From Bacteroides sp. (GTDB taxonomy: Bacteria > Bacteroidota > Bacteroidia > Bacteroidales > Muribaculaceae), in the NCBI GenBank assembly GCA_023666905.1, contig JAMPBC010000005.1:1-63040 (forward strand): a stretch of DNA of 63,040 nucleotides, in the 5' to 3' direction. Shown here piece by piece: positions 8,640 to 18,910 of this stretch. The translations under genes and the position numbers were made by a program. The notes beneath the pieces are model-generated. The model was given only the letters and a program-made list of their open reading frames with translations, was not told the DNA's origin and ran no database searches. Positions within the stretch are counted from its first letter, which is position 1. Each line of letters starts with the position of its first letter.

Positions 8640-9593
8640 ATGGCTAAAGCATTGGTCAACACCAACTACAATTTTCCGGGTCAAACCCAAGTTTATCATG
8701 GCAAAGTGCGCGACGTCTACTCCATAGGCACCGACACGCTGGTCATGATTGCCACTGACCGCATCTCGGCTTTCGACGTGGTGCTTCCCGAAGGTATCCC
8801 TTACAAAGGACAGGTCCTGAACCAGATTGCAACTTACTTTCTCGATGCCACCTCCGACATTGTTCCAAACTGGAAACTCGCCACTCCGGACCCCATGGCA
8901 TCCGTGGGCATACGCTGCGAAGGTTTCCGTGTGGAAATGATTATCCGCGGCTACCTCACCGGCAGCGCATGGCGTGAATATCAGGCCGGATGCCGTGAAC
9001 TCTGCGGAGTGAAACTTCCCGAAGGCATGCGTGAAAACCAAGCCTTCCCCGAACCGATAATCACCCCCACGACTAAAGCCGACGCGGGGCACGATGAAAA
9101 CATTTCCCGCGAGCAAATCATTGCCCAAGGCCTTGTTTCTGAAAAAGACTACGATGAGATGGAGCGCTACACCCGCCTCCTTTTTGCACGCGGCCAGCAA
9201 ATGGCTGCCGAAAAAGGACTCATTCTCGTGGACACCAAATACGAATTTGGCAAACACGACGGCAAAGTATATCTCATTGACGAAATCCACACGCCTGACT
9301 CATCGCGCTACTTCTATGCCGACGGCTACGAGGAACGCTTTGCAAAAGGCCTCCCGCAGCGCCAGCTTAGTAAAGAATTCGTGCGCCAGTGGCTCATTGA
9401 AAACGGCTTCATGGGCCAACCCGGACAAAAAGTGCCCGAAATGACTCCCGAAATCGTTACGCAAATATCTGACCGCTATATTGAACTCTACGAGCAAGTC
9501 ACCGGCCAGCCCTTTGTGAAAGCCGACGAATCAAATCTTGACAATCGCATTGCTGTCAATGTAATGGATTGCCTTGTGCAACTGTCACGCTGA
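8640..9593 (+). CDS. purC: Phosphoribosylaminoimidazole-succinocarboxamide synthase
   Basis: SAICAR synthetase, the aspartate-adding step of de novo purine synthesis. At 317 residues it is the longer (yeast/Bacteroidetes-like) form, not the 240-residue E. coli form. Clear signatures are '[10 protein letters not shown]', '[20 protein letters not shown]', 'RGYLTGSAW', 'GHDENIS' and '[13 protein letters not shown]'. menG starts 7 nt after its stop, so the two are likely co-transcribed. Confidence 0.97.
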   Translation: MAKALVNTNYNFPGQTQVYHGKVRDVYSIGTDTLVMIATDRISAFDVVLPEGIPYKGQVLNQIATYFLDATSDIVPNWKLATPDPMASVGIRCEGFRVEMIIRGYLTGSAWREYQAGCRELCGVKLPEGMRENQAFPEPIITPTTKADAGHDENISREQIIAQGLVSEKDYDEMERYTRLLFARGQQMAAEKGLILVDTKYEFGKHDGKVYLIDEIHTPDSSRYFYADGYEERFAKGLPQRQLSKEFVRQWLIENGFMGQPGQKVPEMTPEIVTQISDRYIELYEQVTGQPFVKADESNLDNRIAVNVMDCLVQLSR

Positions 9594-9599
9594 CGCGCC

Positions 9600-10346
9600 T
9601 TGAACTGCGAGAAGATAACCCCTTACGGCGACACCGGCCGCTCGAAATCAAGTCAGGTTGAGGAAATGTTCAACAGCATTGCCCCTGCCTACGACTTCAT
9701 GAACACAGCCATGTCCTTCGGCCTGCATCGTCGCTGGCTCCGCAAGGCTCTGTCAATGATTAACCGGAAAAATCCCCCGGGACCATGGCTTGACGTGGCA
9801 ACAGGCACTGCCGACGTGGCAATAAGCCTTGCACGGCTTAACCCGCAAGTCACAATCACAGGCATAGACCTCTCTGAAGGCATGCTCGACCTTGGACGCG
9901 CCAAAGTGCAACGTGCCGGACTCTCCAACCGCATAACACTCCAAAAAGCCGACTGCCTTCAACTTCCGTTTGAATCCGGAAGCTTCGGATTGGTGACCGT
10001 GGCCTACGGCGTGCGCAACTTCCAGCAACTCCAGCGTGGAATATCTGAAATGGCCCGAGTTCTCAAACCCGGAGGAATGATTTCCGTGATTGAACTCTCC
10101 ACCCCCACCTTGCCGATTGTCAAGCCTTTCTACAACCTCTACACCCGCCACATAATCCCCTCCGTGGGGCGCATAGCCTCAAAGGATGTCAGAGCCTACA
10201 GCTATCTTCCCGAATCCATTGCCGCCGTCCCGCAAGGCAAAGCGATGGACACACTCCTGGCCGATGCCGGGCTGGTCAACGCAAGCCACCGACCACTCAC
10301 TCTGGGCACCTGCACCATTTACACCGCTTACAAACCAAACAAATAA
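9600..10346 (+). CDS. menG: Demethylmenaquinone/ubiquinone-type methyltransferase
   Basis: A 248-residue class I SAM-dependent methyltransferase (UbiE/MenG family) for the last menaquinone step. The first residues up to 'SSQVEEMFNSIAPAYDFMN' are the family's N-terminal signature; motif I is 'WLDVATGTADVAI' and the UbiE motif 'VAYGVRNFQ' follows. Translation most probably starts at the TTG at 9600 (6 nt after the purC stop), because the next ATG would remove the conserved N-terminus. Bacteroidales make menaquinone only, so menG is the better name than ubiE; this is inference from lineage. Confidence 0.93.
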   Translation: MNCEKITPYGDTGRSKSSQVEEMFNSIAPAYDFMNTAMSFGLHRRWLRKALSMINRKNPPGPWLDVATGTADVAISLARLNPQVTITGIDLSEGMLDLGRAKVQRAGLSNRITLQKADCLQLPFESGSFGLVTVAYGVRNFQQLQRGISEMARVLKPGGMISVIELSTPTLPIVKPFYNLYTRHIIPSVGRIASKDVRAYSYLPESIAAVPQGKAMDTLLADAGLVNASHRPLTLGTCTIYTAYKPNK

Positions 10347-10364
10347 ACACCCACAACTCACATC

Positions 10365-12401
10365 ATGAACCTATCAAAACTTGTTCTCGCCATGGCAGTT
10401 GCAGTATCAGCCAACGCCGTTTCGGCGCAGGAACACCTCAAAAGTCTCGATGCTTCGCAAATTGACAACTCAATTCCCGCAGGCACCGACTTCTATCGCC
10501 ACGTCAACGCCAAGTGGCAGAAAGCCAATCCCCTCACCCCCGAACATGCCCGCTATGGCAAGTTCAACGTACTCTCCGACACTTCCGAGCAGCGCGTGAA
10601 GGACATTGTGCTCAACCTCTCCAACACCAACCCCGTTCCCGGAACCGTGGCCTTCAAAGTGTCCACCATATATAACCAGGCCATGGACTCCACCCGTCGC
10701 AACCGCGAAGGCGCAGCCCCCATTCAGGCCGACCTCAAAAAAATCGAGAACACTCCCCACGAAGGCATGGAGGACCTCTTCCTCTGGATGCACGCCAACT
10801 ACTCCAGCCCCTTCTTCTCGGCCGGACCTCAGGAGGACCTTGCCAACTCCAATGTCTATGCCATGTACGTAAGCGGCGGAGGCCTCGGTCTTGGCGACCG
10901 CGACTACTATCTGAAAAACGACAAGCGCAACAAAGAAGTGCGCGACGCTTATCAAAAGCTCATTGTCAAGCAAATGATGAACGCCGGCCTTAAGAAAAAA
11001 GACGCACAGCGCATCATGAAAAACGTGATGAAGATTGAAACCGCCATTGCCGATTCAACCTGGACACGCGAAGAAAGCCGCAACATCCCCGCAATGTACA
11101 ACCCCCGCACTTTCGCTCAACTCAAGGAAATGTACCCCGCCATCAACTGGGACCGTTTCTTCATTGAAACAATGGGTATTCCTTCGCCCGAAAATGTTAT
11201 TGTCACCGAAATCAACACCGTGAAGCAAGCCAACAATCTCATGGCTTCGCTCACTGACCGTGAAATCAAGGACTACTACCTTTGGAAATACGTGTCGCAG
11301 GCTGCCGGCAAGCTCAGCGACGACTTTGCCGATGCCGCATTTGAATTTAATAAGGTGATGAGCGGCGTTCAGCAGCAGCGTCCCCGCTGGAAACGCGCAC
11401 TCGGCGCAACCGAAGGAGCCATGGGCGAAGCCGTGGGCCAGCTCTACGTTGAAAAATACTTCCCCCAGTCATCCAAGGACTACATGGTCGGCCTCGTTGA
11501 AAACCTGCGCACAGCACTTGGCAAACACATCCTCAACCTTACATGGATGAGCGACGAAACCAAACTCAACGCCCTCAAAAAGCTCAACGCATTCACCGTG
11601 AAAATCGGCTACCCCGACAAATGGAAAGACTATTCCACAATGGAAATTGACCCCAACCTCTCATATTACGAAAACATGCACAACGTGAGCATGTGGCACC
11701 AGAAAGAGTATTACAAGAAATGGGGCAAACCCGTTGACCGCACCGAATGGGGCATGACTCCACAAACTGTTAACGCCTACTACAATCCCCTTGCCAACGA
11801 AATCGTGTTCCCCGCAGCCATTCTTCAGGCTCCCTTCTTTGACCCCGAAGCTTCCGATGCCGAAAACTATGGTGGCATTGGTGTGGTTATCGGCCACGAA
11901 ATGACTCACGGCTTCGATGACCAGGGACGCAACTTCGATGCCGAAGGGAACATGGTGAACTGGTGGACTCCCGAGGATGCCGAAGCCTTCACCGCACTCA
12001 CCAAGGGTCTTGGCGCCCAGTTCGACGCTGTTGAAGTGCTCCCCGGCCTCCACGCCAACGGGACTTACACCATGGGCGAAAACATTGCCGACCAGGGTGG
12101 CTTGCGAGTTGCAATGACCGCGTTCCTTGACTCACAGAAAAAGAAAGGCGTTGATGTTGCCACCGAAACAATCGACGGCTTCACCCCCTTCCAAACATTC
12201 TACATGAACTACGCCAACCTCTGGGGACAAAACATTCGCGACGAGGAAATCCGCTCCCTCACATCGGGCGACGTTCACTCACTTGGTGAAAACCGCGTTA
12301 ATGTCACCCTCCGTAACCTCGAGCCCTTCTTCAAAGCATTCAACATCACCGAAGGCCAGCCCATGTTCCGCCCTGAAGCTGAACGTGTAATCATCTGGTA
12401 A
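10365..12401 (+). CDS. Secreted M13 family zinc metallopeptidase (neprilysin/PepO-like)
   Basis: 678 residues with a signal peptide (cleavage near 'VSAQEH'). It has the M13 N-terminal domain, the zinc motif HEMTH (about residue 511) followed by 'GFDDQGRNFD', and the third zinc ligand in 'GENIADQGGL' (about residue 571). The C-terminus 'MFRPEAERVIIW' corresponds to the family's C-R-V-W-type end but lacks the cysteine found in vertebrate members. Expected function is hydrolysis of oligopeptides in the periplasm or outside the cell. It follows menG with an 18-nt gap and is closed by a strong terminator. Confidence 0.94.
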   Translation: MNLSKLVLAMAVAVSANAVSAQEHLKSLDASQIDNSIPAGTDFYRHVNAKWQKANPLTPEHARYGKFNVLSDTSEQRVKDIVLNLSNTNPVPGTVAFKVSTIYNQAMDSTRRNREGAAPIQADLKKIENTPHEGMEDLFLWMHANYSSPFFSAGPQEDLANSNVYAMYVSGGGLGLGDRDYYLKNDKRNKEVRDAYQKLIVKQMMNAGLKKKDAQRIMKNVMKIETAIADSTWTREESRNIPAMYNPRTFAQLKEMYPAINWDRFFIETMGIPSPENVIVTEINTVKQANNLMASLTDREIKDYYLWKYVSQAAGKLSDDFADAAFEFNKVMSGVQQQRPRWKRALGATEGAMGEAVGQLYVEKYFPQSSKDYMVGLVENLRTALGKHILNLTWMSDETKLNALKKLNAFTVKIGYPDKWKDYSTMEIDPNLSYYENMHNVSMWHQKEYYKKWGKPVDRTEWGMTPQTVNAYYNPLANEIVFPAAILQAPFFDPEASDAENYGGIGVVIGHEMTHGFDDQGRNFDAEGNMVNWWTPEDAEAFTALTKGLGAQFDAVEVLPGLHANGTYTMGENIADQGGLRVAMTAFLDSQKKKGVDVATETIDGFTPFQTFYMNYANLWGQNIRDEEIRSLTSGDVHSLGENRVNVTLRNLEPFFKAFNITEGQPMFRPEAERVIIW

Positions 12402-12436
12402 TCCACTTCTGCTGAAAACATCTCCCCCTCCAATCA

Positions 12437-12476
12437 CCCGCCTTTGCGCCGGATTCTCCGGGCAAAGGCGGGTTTC
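12437..12476 (+). terminator. Strong terminator after the M13 peptidase
   Basis: CCCGCCTTTGC.GCCGGA (from 12437) pairs with TCCGG.GCAAAGGCGGG (to 12472), a near-perfect 16-bp stem with a TTC loop, followed by TTTCTTATT. Confidence 0.88.
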
Positions 12477-12506
12477 TTATTAAAAAAGACTCAGAAAACA
12501 CCATTT

Positions 12507-12522
12507 TATGATATTTATCATA
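12507..12522. promoter_or_regulatory. Palindromic candidate operator of the RND efflux operon
   Basis: TATGATA-TT-TATCATA is a perfect 7-bp inverted repeat with a 2-nt centre, placed about 22 nt upstream of the likely -7 element (12545-12552) of the efflux operon. Repressor operators often take this form; no regulator gene is adjacent. Confidence 0.4.
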
Positions 12523-12544
12523 CGCCATTATATGTAAATGTAAC

Positions 12545-12552
12545 TAATTTTG
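12545..12552 (+). promoter_or_regulatory. -7 promoter element of the RND efflux operon
   Basis: TAATTTTG matches TAnnTTTG; no good -33 TTTG is seen at 19-20 nt. If correct, the leader to the adaptor gene start (12699) is about 140 nt. Confidence 0.5.
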
Positions 12553-12698
12553 CACGATAAATGATTAGGTGTGCCCGTCCGAACCATTTACCGAATAATT
12601 GGTTATGCAAAGTAGGCCACTGCCAAAATTCTCAACTGCCCTATAACGGCCAAATATTTCAACTATTTAGACAATATCTAAGAGTAAGAAAAATAATA

Positions 12699-13949
12699 AT
12701 GACAACACGAAAAGAAATGAACCGTAACGTGCTGAAAACAGCGTCAGCCATTGCTCTTGGCGCTGCATTGACCATTACAGTAGCATCATGCGGCTCGAAA
12801 TCCGAGCAGCAACAGCAAATGCCCGACCCGCAGATTGCAGTGATGCAAGTAACCCCCACAAGCGCCCACAACTCAACTGAATACCCGGCGCTCATCAAGG
12901 GTAAAACCGATGTGGAAATCCGCCCCCAGGTATCGGGATTCATCACCAAAGTTCATGTTGACGAAGGTCAGCATGTGAAAAAAGGTCAGGTACTCTTCAC
13001 CATTGACCAAGTTCAGTATCAGGCCGCAGTTGCCCAGGCAAAAAGCCAGGTGGCCAACGCTCAGGCAGCCGTAAACTCAGCCAAAACACGCGTTTCGACA
13101 GCTAAAATGACCGCCGACACCAAGCGCGACCTTCTCAACAAAAACATCATCAGCCAGTTCGAGTACCAGGTGGCCGACAACGACCTCCAGACCGCCCGCG
13201 CAGCTCTTGCACAGGCCGAAGCCGCTCTCGCACAGGCTCAAAGCCAGGTAACAATTGCCAACAAGAACCTCGCTTACACCGTGGTGACAGCTCCGAGCGA
13301 CGGCGTTGTGGGTTCAATTCCCAACCGCGAAGGCTCTTTGGCCTCACCCTCGTCAATGGAACCTCTCACCACCATTTCCGACAACTCTGAGGTTTACGCT
13401 TACTTCTCACTAACCGAAAAAGACCTTCTGGACATGACCGATGGCGGACAGCGTCCCCTCGCACAAGCCGTTGAAGCAATGCCCGAAGTGACACTCACCC
13501 TGGCCAACGGCACTGAATATCCCATCAAGGGAAAAGTTGCCACCGTCAACGGTCTCATCGACACATCAACCGGTGCCGCAAGCGTTCGCGCCCTTTTCAA
13601 CAACCCCAGCGGAATGCTCCGCAGCGGTAGCACCGGCACAATTTCAATCCCCGTCAACCAAGCCGAAGCAATGGTTATTCCCCAGAAAGCCACTTTCGAG
13701 GTTCAGGACCGCCGCTTCGTTTATCTGGTCAACGACAGCAACAAAGTTGTCAGCCAGCCCATCACCGTTCAGGAAATTTCCGACGGCCAAAACTTCGTGG
13801 TTCTTACCGGACTTAAAGCCGGCGACCGCGTGGCCATTGAAGGCGTAGGCTCCAAGCTTAAGGACGGCATGAAGATCACTCCGGTCGATGCCGCTTCGCA
13901 TCCCCAGCGTGCTGCTGCAGCTGCCGCCGGTGCCCCTGCCGCAAAATAA
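12699..13949 (+). CDS. RND efflux periplasmic adaptor lipoprotein (AcrA/MexA-like)
   Basis: 416 residues: N-terminal lipoprotein signal with lipobox 'TVASCGS' (Cys about residue 31), biotinyl-lipoyl halves around 'RPQVSGFITKVHVDEGQHVKKGQVLF' motif parts (about residues 75-105) and 'TVVTAPSDGVVG', an alpha-hairpin rich in Ala/Gln between them, and a beta-barrel domain. It bridges the inner-membrane pump and the outer-membrane factor encoded next. The ATG at 12699 is chosen because it gives a normal lipoprotein signal; the open frame to 12561 overlaps the promoter region, and an ATG at 12717 is also possible. The C-terminus is an Ala/Pro tail. Confidence 0.94.
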   Translation: MTTRKEMNRNVLKTASAIALGAALTITVASCGSKSEQQQQMPDPQIAVMQVTPTSAHNSTEYPALIKGKTDVEIRPQVSGFITKVHVDEGQHVKKGQVLFTIDQVQYQAAVAQAKSQVANAQAAVNSAKTRVSTAKMTADTKRDLLNKNIISQFEYQVADNDLQTARAALAQAEAALAQAQSQVTIANKNLAYTVVTAPSDGVVGSIPNREGSLASPSSMEPLTTISDNSEVYAYFSLTEKDLLDMTDGGQRPLAQAVEAMPEVTLTLANGTEYPIKGKVATVNGLIDTSTGAASVRALFNNPSGMLRSGSTGTISIPVNQAEAMVIPQKATFEVQDRRFVYLVNDSNKVVSQPITVQEISDGQNFVVLTGLKAGDRVAIEGVGSKLKDGMKITPVDAASHPQRAAAAAAGAPAAK

Positions 13950-14044
13950 GCAGCACTGCCGCCAACCCCTCTCCTCCACCCTCTCTCAAATCACATTTTT
14001 CAATCAACATCAAACAAAGACTTTCATTTTGAAGTGATTCAACT

Positions 14045-17000
14045 ATGAAATTAGATACATTTATTAACCGACCGGTGCTCTCGACGGTGATATCAATCTT
14101 CATCGTTTTGCTCGGTATCATCGGACTGGTGTCTCTACCAATCACCCAGTATCCCGACCTTGCACCACCCACAATCTCGGTGACAACCACCTACCAGGGT
14201 GCCAACGCCCAGGCTGTGCTTAACTCTGTAATTGCGCCTCTTGAAGAGTCCATAAACGGTGCCGAAGGCATGACCTACATGGAATCGACAGCCACCAACA
14301 CCGGCTCCGCAACCATCAACGTGTACTTCAAACAAGGCTTCGACCCCGACATGGCCGCCGTGGACGTTCAGAACCGCGTGGCCAAAGCCCAGAGCCTCCT
14401 CCCCGCTGAAGTTACCCGTGTGGGCGTGCTCACCCAAAAACGTCAAACTTCAATGCTTGTGGGCATCAACCTCTATGACGCCACCGGAAAATATTCCGAG
14501 GAATTCATAGAGAACTACATGAAAATCAACATCGTGCCGCAACTCCAGCGTATTCAGGGTGTGGGCGACGTTATGGTAATGGGTGCCGACTACTCCATGC
14601 GAATTTGGCTCAAGCCCGATGTCATGGCCCAATATCATCTCGAGCCCACCGATGTTTCGGCAGCTTTGGCCGAACAGAACATCGAGGCCGCTCCCGGTGC
14701 ATTTGGCGAACAAGGCAACCAAACCTTCCAGTACATCATGCGCTACAAAGGCCGCCTTGTCACCCCCGAAGAATTTGGCGACATTGTTATCCGTGCAAAA
14801 GATAACGGCGAAGTTCTGCGACTGAAAGATGTGGCCGAAATTGAACTCGGCCGTGTAACCTATGGCTTCCACGGCACCTTGAACGGCAAGGTGGGTGTGT
14901 CGGCCATCGTGTTCCAGACCGCAGGCTCTAACGCCACCAAGATTATCAACGACTGTCTTGCATTCGTCGACGACCTCAAGAAGGACCTCCCTGCAGGCCT
15001 TGAGATTGCGATCCCCATGAACAACAACGACTTCCTTTACGCCTCTATTCACCATGTGATTCAAACCCTCATCGAGGCCTTCGTGCTCGTGTTCATCGTG
15101 GTCTACATATTCCTTCAGGACTTCCGCTCCACAATCATCCCCGCCATCGCCATCCCCGTGGCCTTGATTGGTACTTTCTTCGGAATGACAATCATCGGCT
15201 TCTCAATCAACCTCATCACCCTTTCAGCCCTTGTGCTCGCCATTGCCATTGTGGTGGACGACGCCATTGTGGTGGTGGAGGCGGTCCATGCCAAGCTCGA
15301 CGTTGGCTACAGGAGCTCGCGCAAGGCCGCCATCGACGCCATGAACGAGATTGGTGGCGCAATCGTTTCCATCACATTGGTCATGATGCTCGTGTTCATC
15401 CCCGTATCGTTCATGCCCGGAACATCAGGTGTATTCTACCAGCAGTTCGGTTTGACAATGGCCATAGCCATTGGTCTTTCGGCCATCAACGCCTTGACCC
15501 TGTCGCCTGCACTCTGCGCCGTGTTCCTCAAGGCCCACAGCGAGGACGGCCATGAAATGGGACTTAAGGAGCGCATGGGCGTGGCATACTCTGAAGCCGC
15601 TTCCACAATGAAAAAGCGCTACAAAAAGAGCCTCACCCTCAACGTCCACCCGCTCATAACCTTCATCTTTGTGATTGCCGCCGTCACCTTCATGGTTCTC
15701 GGATGGTACAGCACCGAAAGCATCTGGAAACTGGTTGTGGCCTCAATTTGCGCAATCATCGCGCTTCTGGGTATTTTCAGTCCCCGATTCCACGCCGGAT
15801 TTGAGAATGGCTACAACAAGTTGCTCGGCGGTTACACACGCCTCACCACCTTCTTTGTTCACCACAAGATAACCACATTTGCCATTGTTGCTGTCAGCAT
15901 AGCACTGCTTGTATGGCTCATGGGTCGCACCCCCACAGCCCTCGTGCCCAACGAGGACACCGGTACCATATTCTGTATGGTCGACATGCCCCCGGGCACA
16001 TCGCAGGAGCGCACCACCGAAGTTTTGGCTCAGGTTGACTCCATCATGGCCAAAATCCCTGCAATCGACCAGCGAATGTTGATTAACGGTTACTCATTCA
16101 TTGCCGGTCAGGGTGCAACTTACGGAACATTCATTGTCAAGCTCAAGGACTGGAGCGAACGCTCCGACGCCGAAAGCGCCGATGCCGTTATCGGGCAGTT
16201 ATACGCCCTCACCGGACAATTCATCAAAGACGGCCGCGTGGTTATCTTCGCACCGCCTATGATTACCGGTTACTCCGTGACCAACGGTTTTGAAGTGAAA
16301 ATGCAGGACAAAACCGGTGGCGACATCAACGAATTCTTCAACGTGGTTCAGACATTCCTCGGCGCCCTCAACCAGCAGCCCGAAATCCAGATGGCCTACA
16401 CCACGTTCAACCCCACCTTCCCGCAATATCTTGTCGACGTTGACGCTGCCAAGTGTAAGCAGGCAGGCATCTCGCCCCAGTCCGTACTCACCACTCTGCA
16501 AGGCTACTATGGCGGTATGTACGTATCCAACTTCAACCGCTTCGGTAAGCTTTACCGCGTAATGATGCAAGCCTCACCTGAAGCACGCGTATCGCCCGAA
16601 ACGCTCAACAACATCAAGATTCGCAACGGCGCCGACATGGCTTCGATTTCCAACTTCGTGAAACTCAGCCGCGTCTATGGCCCCGACTTGCTGAACCGCT
16701 TCAACATGTTCCAGTCAATCTCCGTGAGCGGTACGCCTAACCCCGGCTACTCTTCGGGCGATGCTCTTGCCGCAATCGAGCGCGTGGCCAATGAAGTTCT
16801 GCCTCAGGGCTATGGTTACGAATATGCCGGTATGACCCGCGAGGAAGCCGGCTCGTCAAGCAACTCCACCGCAATCATCTTCGGTCTCTGCTTGCTGTTC
16901 GTTTACCTGCTCCTCTCGGCCCAGTATGAAAGTTACATGCTCCCGTGGGCGGTTATCCTCTCCGTGCCGTTCGGTTTGATGGGTACATTCATCTTCGCCG

Positions 17001-17425
17001 ATATACGCGGAATTTCCAACAACATTTATCTGCAAATCGCACTCATCATGCTCATCGGTCTGTTGGCCAAGAATGCCATCCTCATTGTGGAATTTGCCCT
17101 TGAGCGTCGCCGCACCGGCATGTCCATTGTGAAAGCCGCAATTGACGGTGCTCGTGCCCGTCTGCGACCCATCCTTATGACTTCGCTCGCCCTGATCATC
17201 GGTTTGCTTCCCATGATGTTCGCCCACGGCGTTGGTGCCAACGGTAACCGAGCCCTCGGTACAGGTTCCGTAGGCGGTATGCTCATTGGTATGTTGTTCC
17301 AGATTTTCCTCGTGCCCTCACTCTTTGTGGTGTTCCAGATCATTCAGGAAAAAATTACCCCGCTCAAGTGGGAGGACACTGAAAACGAAGGCATTGAAAG
17401 CGAACTTGAGCAGTATGCCAAATAA
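14045..17425 (+). CDS. RND multidrug efflux pump, HAE1/AcrB type
   Basis: A 1126-residue inner-membrane proton antiporter with 12 transmembrane helices and two large periplasmic loops. Clear features: N-terminal 'FINRPVLSTVISIFIVLLG', the TM4 proton-relay aspartates in 'AIAIVVDDAIVVVE', 'GTSGVFYQQFGLTMA' and the repeat-two 'LLAKNAILIVEFA'. It is slightly longer than AcrB (1049) owing to an insertion of extra hydrophobic segments around residues 520-600 between the two halves. Substrates cannot be predicted; adaptor and outer-membrane factor genes flank it, so it is a complete tripartite system. Confidence 0.96.
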   Translation: MKLDTFINRPVLSTVISIFIVLLGIIGLVSLPITQYPDLAPPTISVTTTYQGANAQAVLNSVIAPLEESINGAEGMTYMESTATNTGSATINVYFKQGFDPDMAAVDVQNRVAKAQSLLPAEVTRVGVLTQKRQTSMLVGINLYDATGKYSEEFIENYMKINIVPQLQRIQGVGDVMVMGADYSMRIWLKPDVMAQYHLEPTDVSAALAEQNIEAAPGAFGEQGNQTFQYIMRYKGRLVTPEEFGDIVIRAKDNGEVLRLKDVAEIELGRVTYGFHGTLNGKVGVSAIVFQTAGSNATKIINDCLAFVDDLKKDLPAGLEIAIPMNNNDFLYASIHHVIQTLIEAFVLVFIVVYIFLQDFRSTIIPAIAIPVALIGTFFGMTIIGFSINLITLSALVLAIAIVVDDAIVVVEAVHAKLDVGYRSSRKAAIDAMNEIGGAIVSITLVMMLVFIPVSFMPGTSGVFYQQFGLTMAIAIGLSAINALTLSPALCAVFLKAHSEDGHEMGLKERMGVAYSEAASTMKKRYKKSLTLNVHPLITFIFVIAAVTFMVLGWYSTESIWKLVVASICAIIALLGIFSPRFHAGFENGYNKLLGGYTRLTTFFVHHKITTFAIVAVSIALLVWLMGRTPTALVPNEDTGTIFCMVDMPPGTSQERTTEVLAQVDSIMAKIPAIDQRMLINGYSFIAGQGATYGTFIVKLKDWSERSDAESADAVIGQLYALTGQFIKDGRVVIFAPPMITGYSVTNGFEVKMQDKTGGDINEFFNVVQTFLGALNQQPEIQMAYTTFNPTFPQYLVDVDAAKCKQAGISPQSVLTTLQGYYGGMYVSNFNRFGKLYRVMMQASPEARVSPETLNNIKIRNGADMASISNFVKLSRVYGPDLLNRFNMFQSISVSGTPNPGYSSGDALAAIERVANEVLPQGYGYEYAGMTREEAGSSSNSTAIIFGLCLLFVYLLLSAQYESYMLPWAVILSVPFGLMGTFIFADIRGISNNIYLQIALIMLIGLLAKNAILIVEFALERRRTGMSIVKAAIDGARARLRPILMTSLALIIGLLPMMFAHGVGANGNRALGTGSVGGMLIGMLFQIFLVPSLFVVFQIIQEKITPLKWEDTENEGIESELEQYAK

Positions 17426-17468
17426 TAAATCACAGATTTCACATTGTTTTATTCACGAATTTCAACAA

Positions 17469-18866
17469 ATGAAACTCCGTAATCACATCATAGCTGCAAC
17501 AGCCCTTGCCATTTCAATGGCAGGGCTCAGCAGCTGCAACATATACAAAAAGTATGAGTTGCCCGATTCCTCACCAATCACGGCCGAATACAAGCAAGCC
17601 GTGGAATCAGGCGTCGACTCCCTGGCATTCGGAAATCTCCGCTGGCAGCAAGTGTTCACTGACCCCATGCTGGCATCGCTCATCCAACAGGCATTGGACA
17701 ACAACACCAACCTGCGCAATGCCAAACTCAACGTTGACATAGCCCACGCCCAACTCAAAGGCGCCAAATTGAGCTATCTCCCCTCCGTTGCCCTCGCGCC
17801 CACCGGACAAGGCTCCAAATTCTTCACCGACCCCTCGCAGCCAATGTCGTGGGGATACAACATTCCCCTCTCGGTTAGCTGGGAAATTGATGTGTTCGCG
17901 AAATTGCTAAACAGCAAGCGCGGAGCACAGGCCGCCGTGGAACAGAGCGAAGCCTATGCACAGGCCACCCGCTCACAAATAATTTCATCGGTTGCCACAT
18001 GTTACTACACCATTGCAATGCTTCAGGCACAGCTTGAAGTTAGCCGCACCACCGCCGGCCTCTGGCAGGAAAGCGTGCAGACAATGAAAGACCTCAAGGA
18101 AGCCGGCCGCCTCACCGAAGTGGCCGTGGTGCAGAGTGAAGCCCAGTACTACGGTATCCTCGGTTCAATCACTGACATCGAGGTGTCGCTCCACGAAATG
18201 AACAACACCCTGTCACTTCTGCTCAACGTAATGCCGCAGCGCTTTGCCATACCTGCATCGGCCGTAATGAACTCGCCCGCAATTGTGCGCGAATCCATTC
18301 CAATGCGCGAACTTGCCTGCCGCCCCGACGTTACCGCTGCCGAACGCGCTCTCGCCGTAGCCTACTACTCCACCAATAGCGCCCGTGCCGCTTTCTATCC
18401 CGGACTCAACATCACTGCCAACGGCGGCTTCACCAACATGCTTGGCTCAATGATTGTGAACCCCGGCAAGTTCTTCATTAATCTCGCCGGCTCCCTCACC
18501 GCCCCGCTCTTCTCGCGCGGTGCCAACATTTCCCGCCTCGAGGCTGCCAAAGCCCAGCAACAGCAGGCCATGAACAACTTCGAGTATGCCCTGCTCAATG
18601 CCAGCGCCGAGGTGTCGGACGCTCTTACGCTCTACGAAAAGAGCCGCGAAAAAACCGCCGCTCTCGAGCTTCAAGCCGGCAAACTCTCCAACGCTGTTGA
18701 CTACACTCAGGAGCTGCTCAAACTCGGCTCGCAGGGAACCACTTATCTTGATGTGATTACCGCACAACAAGGTCTGCTGCAAGCTCAGCTCTCATCAATC
18801 ACAGCTCAAAACGCCGGTAACCGCGCGCTCATCAACCTCTATCAGTCGCTCGGCGGCGGACGCTAA
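17469..18866 (+). CDS. Outer-membrane efflux lipoprotein (NodT/TolC family)
   Basis: 465 residues. Lipobox 'AGLSSC' (Cys about residue 23), then two repeats of the TolC fold typical of NodT lipoproteins: 'LRWQQVFTDPMLASLIQQALDNNTNL' parts near the N-terminus and 'LLKLGSQGTTYLDVITAQQGLLQAQ' parts near the end. It forms the exit duct of the efflux pump. The ATG at 17469 lies 43 nt after the pump stop; the frame continues upstream inside the pump gene, but that would destroy the signal peptide. Confidence 0.93.
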   Translation: MKLRNHIIAATALAISMAGLSSCNIYKKYELPDSSPITAEYKQAVESGVDSLAFGNLRWQQVFTDPMLASLIQQALDNNTNLRNAKLNVDIAHAQLKGAKLSYLPSVALAPTGQGSKFFTDPSQPMSWGYNIPLSVSWEIDVFAKLLNSKRGAQAAVEQSEAYAQATRSQIISSVATCYYTIAMLQAQLEVSRTTAGLWQESVQTMKDLKEAGRLTEVAVVQSEAQYYGILGSITDIEVSLHEMNNTLSLLLNVMPQRFAIPASAVMNSPAIVRESIPMRELACRPDVTAAERALAVAYYSTNSARAAFYPGLNITANGGFTNMLGSMIVNPGKFFINLAGSLTAPLFSRGANISRLEAAKAQQQQAMNNFEYALLNASAEVSDALTLYEKSREKTAALELQAGKLSNAVDYTQELLKLGSQGTTYLDVITAQQGLLQAQLSSITAQNAGNRALINLYQSLGGGR

Positions 18867-18910
18867 ACCAACACATTAACACAAACACATAACACATCAT
18901 ACCTTTTGCC

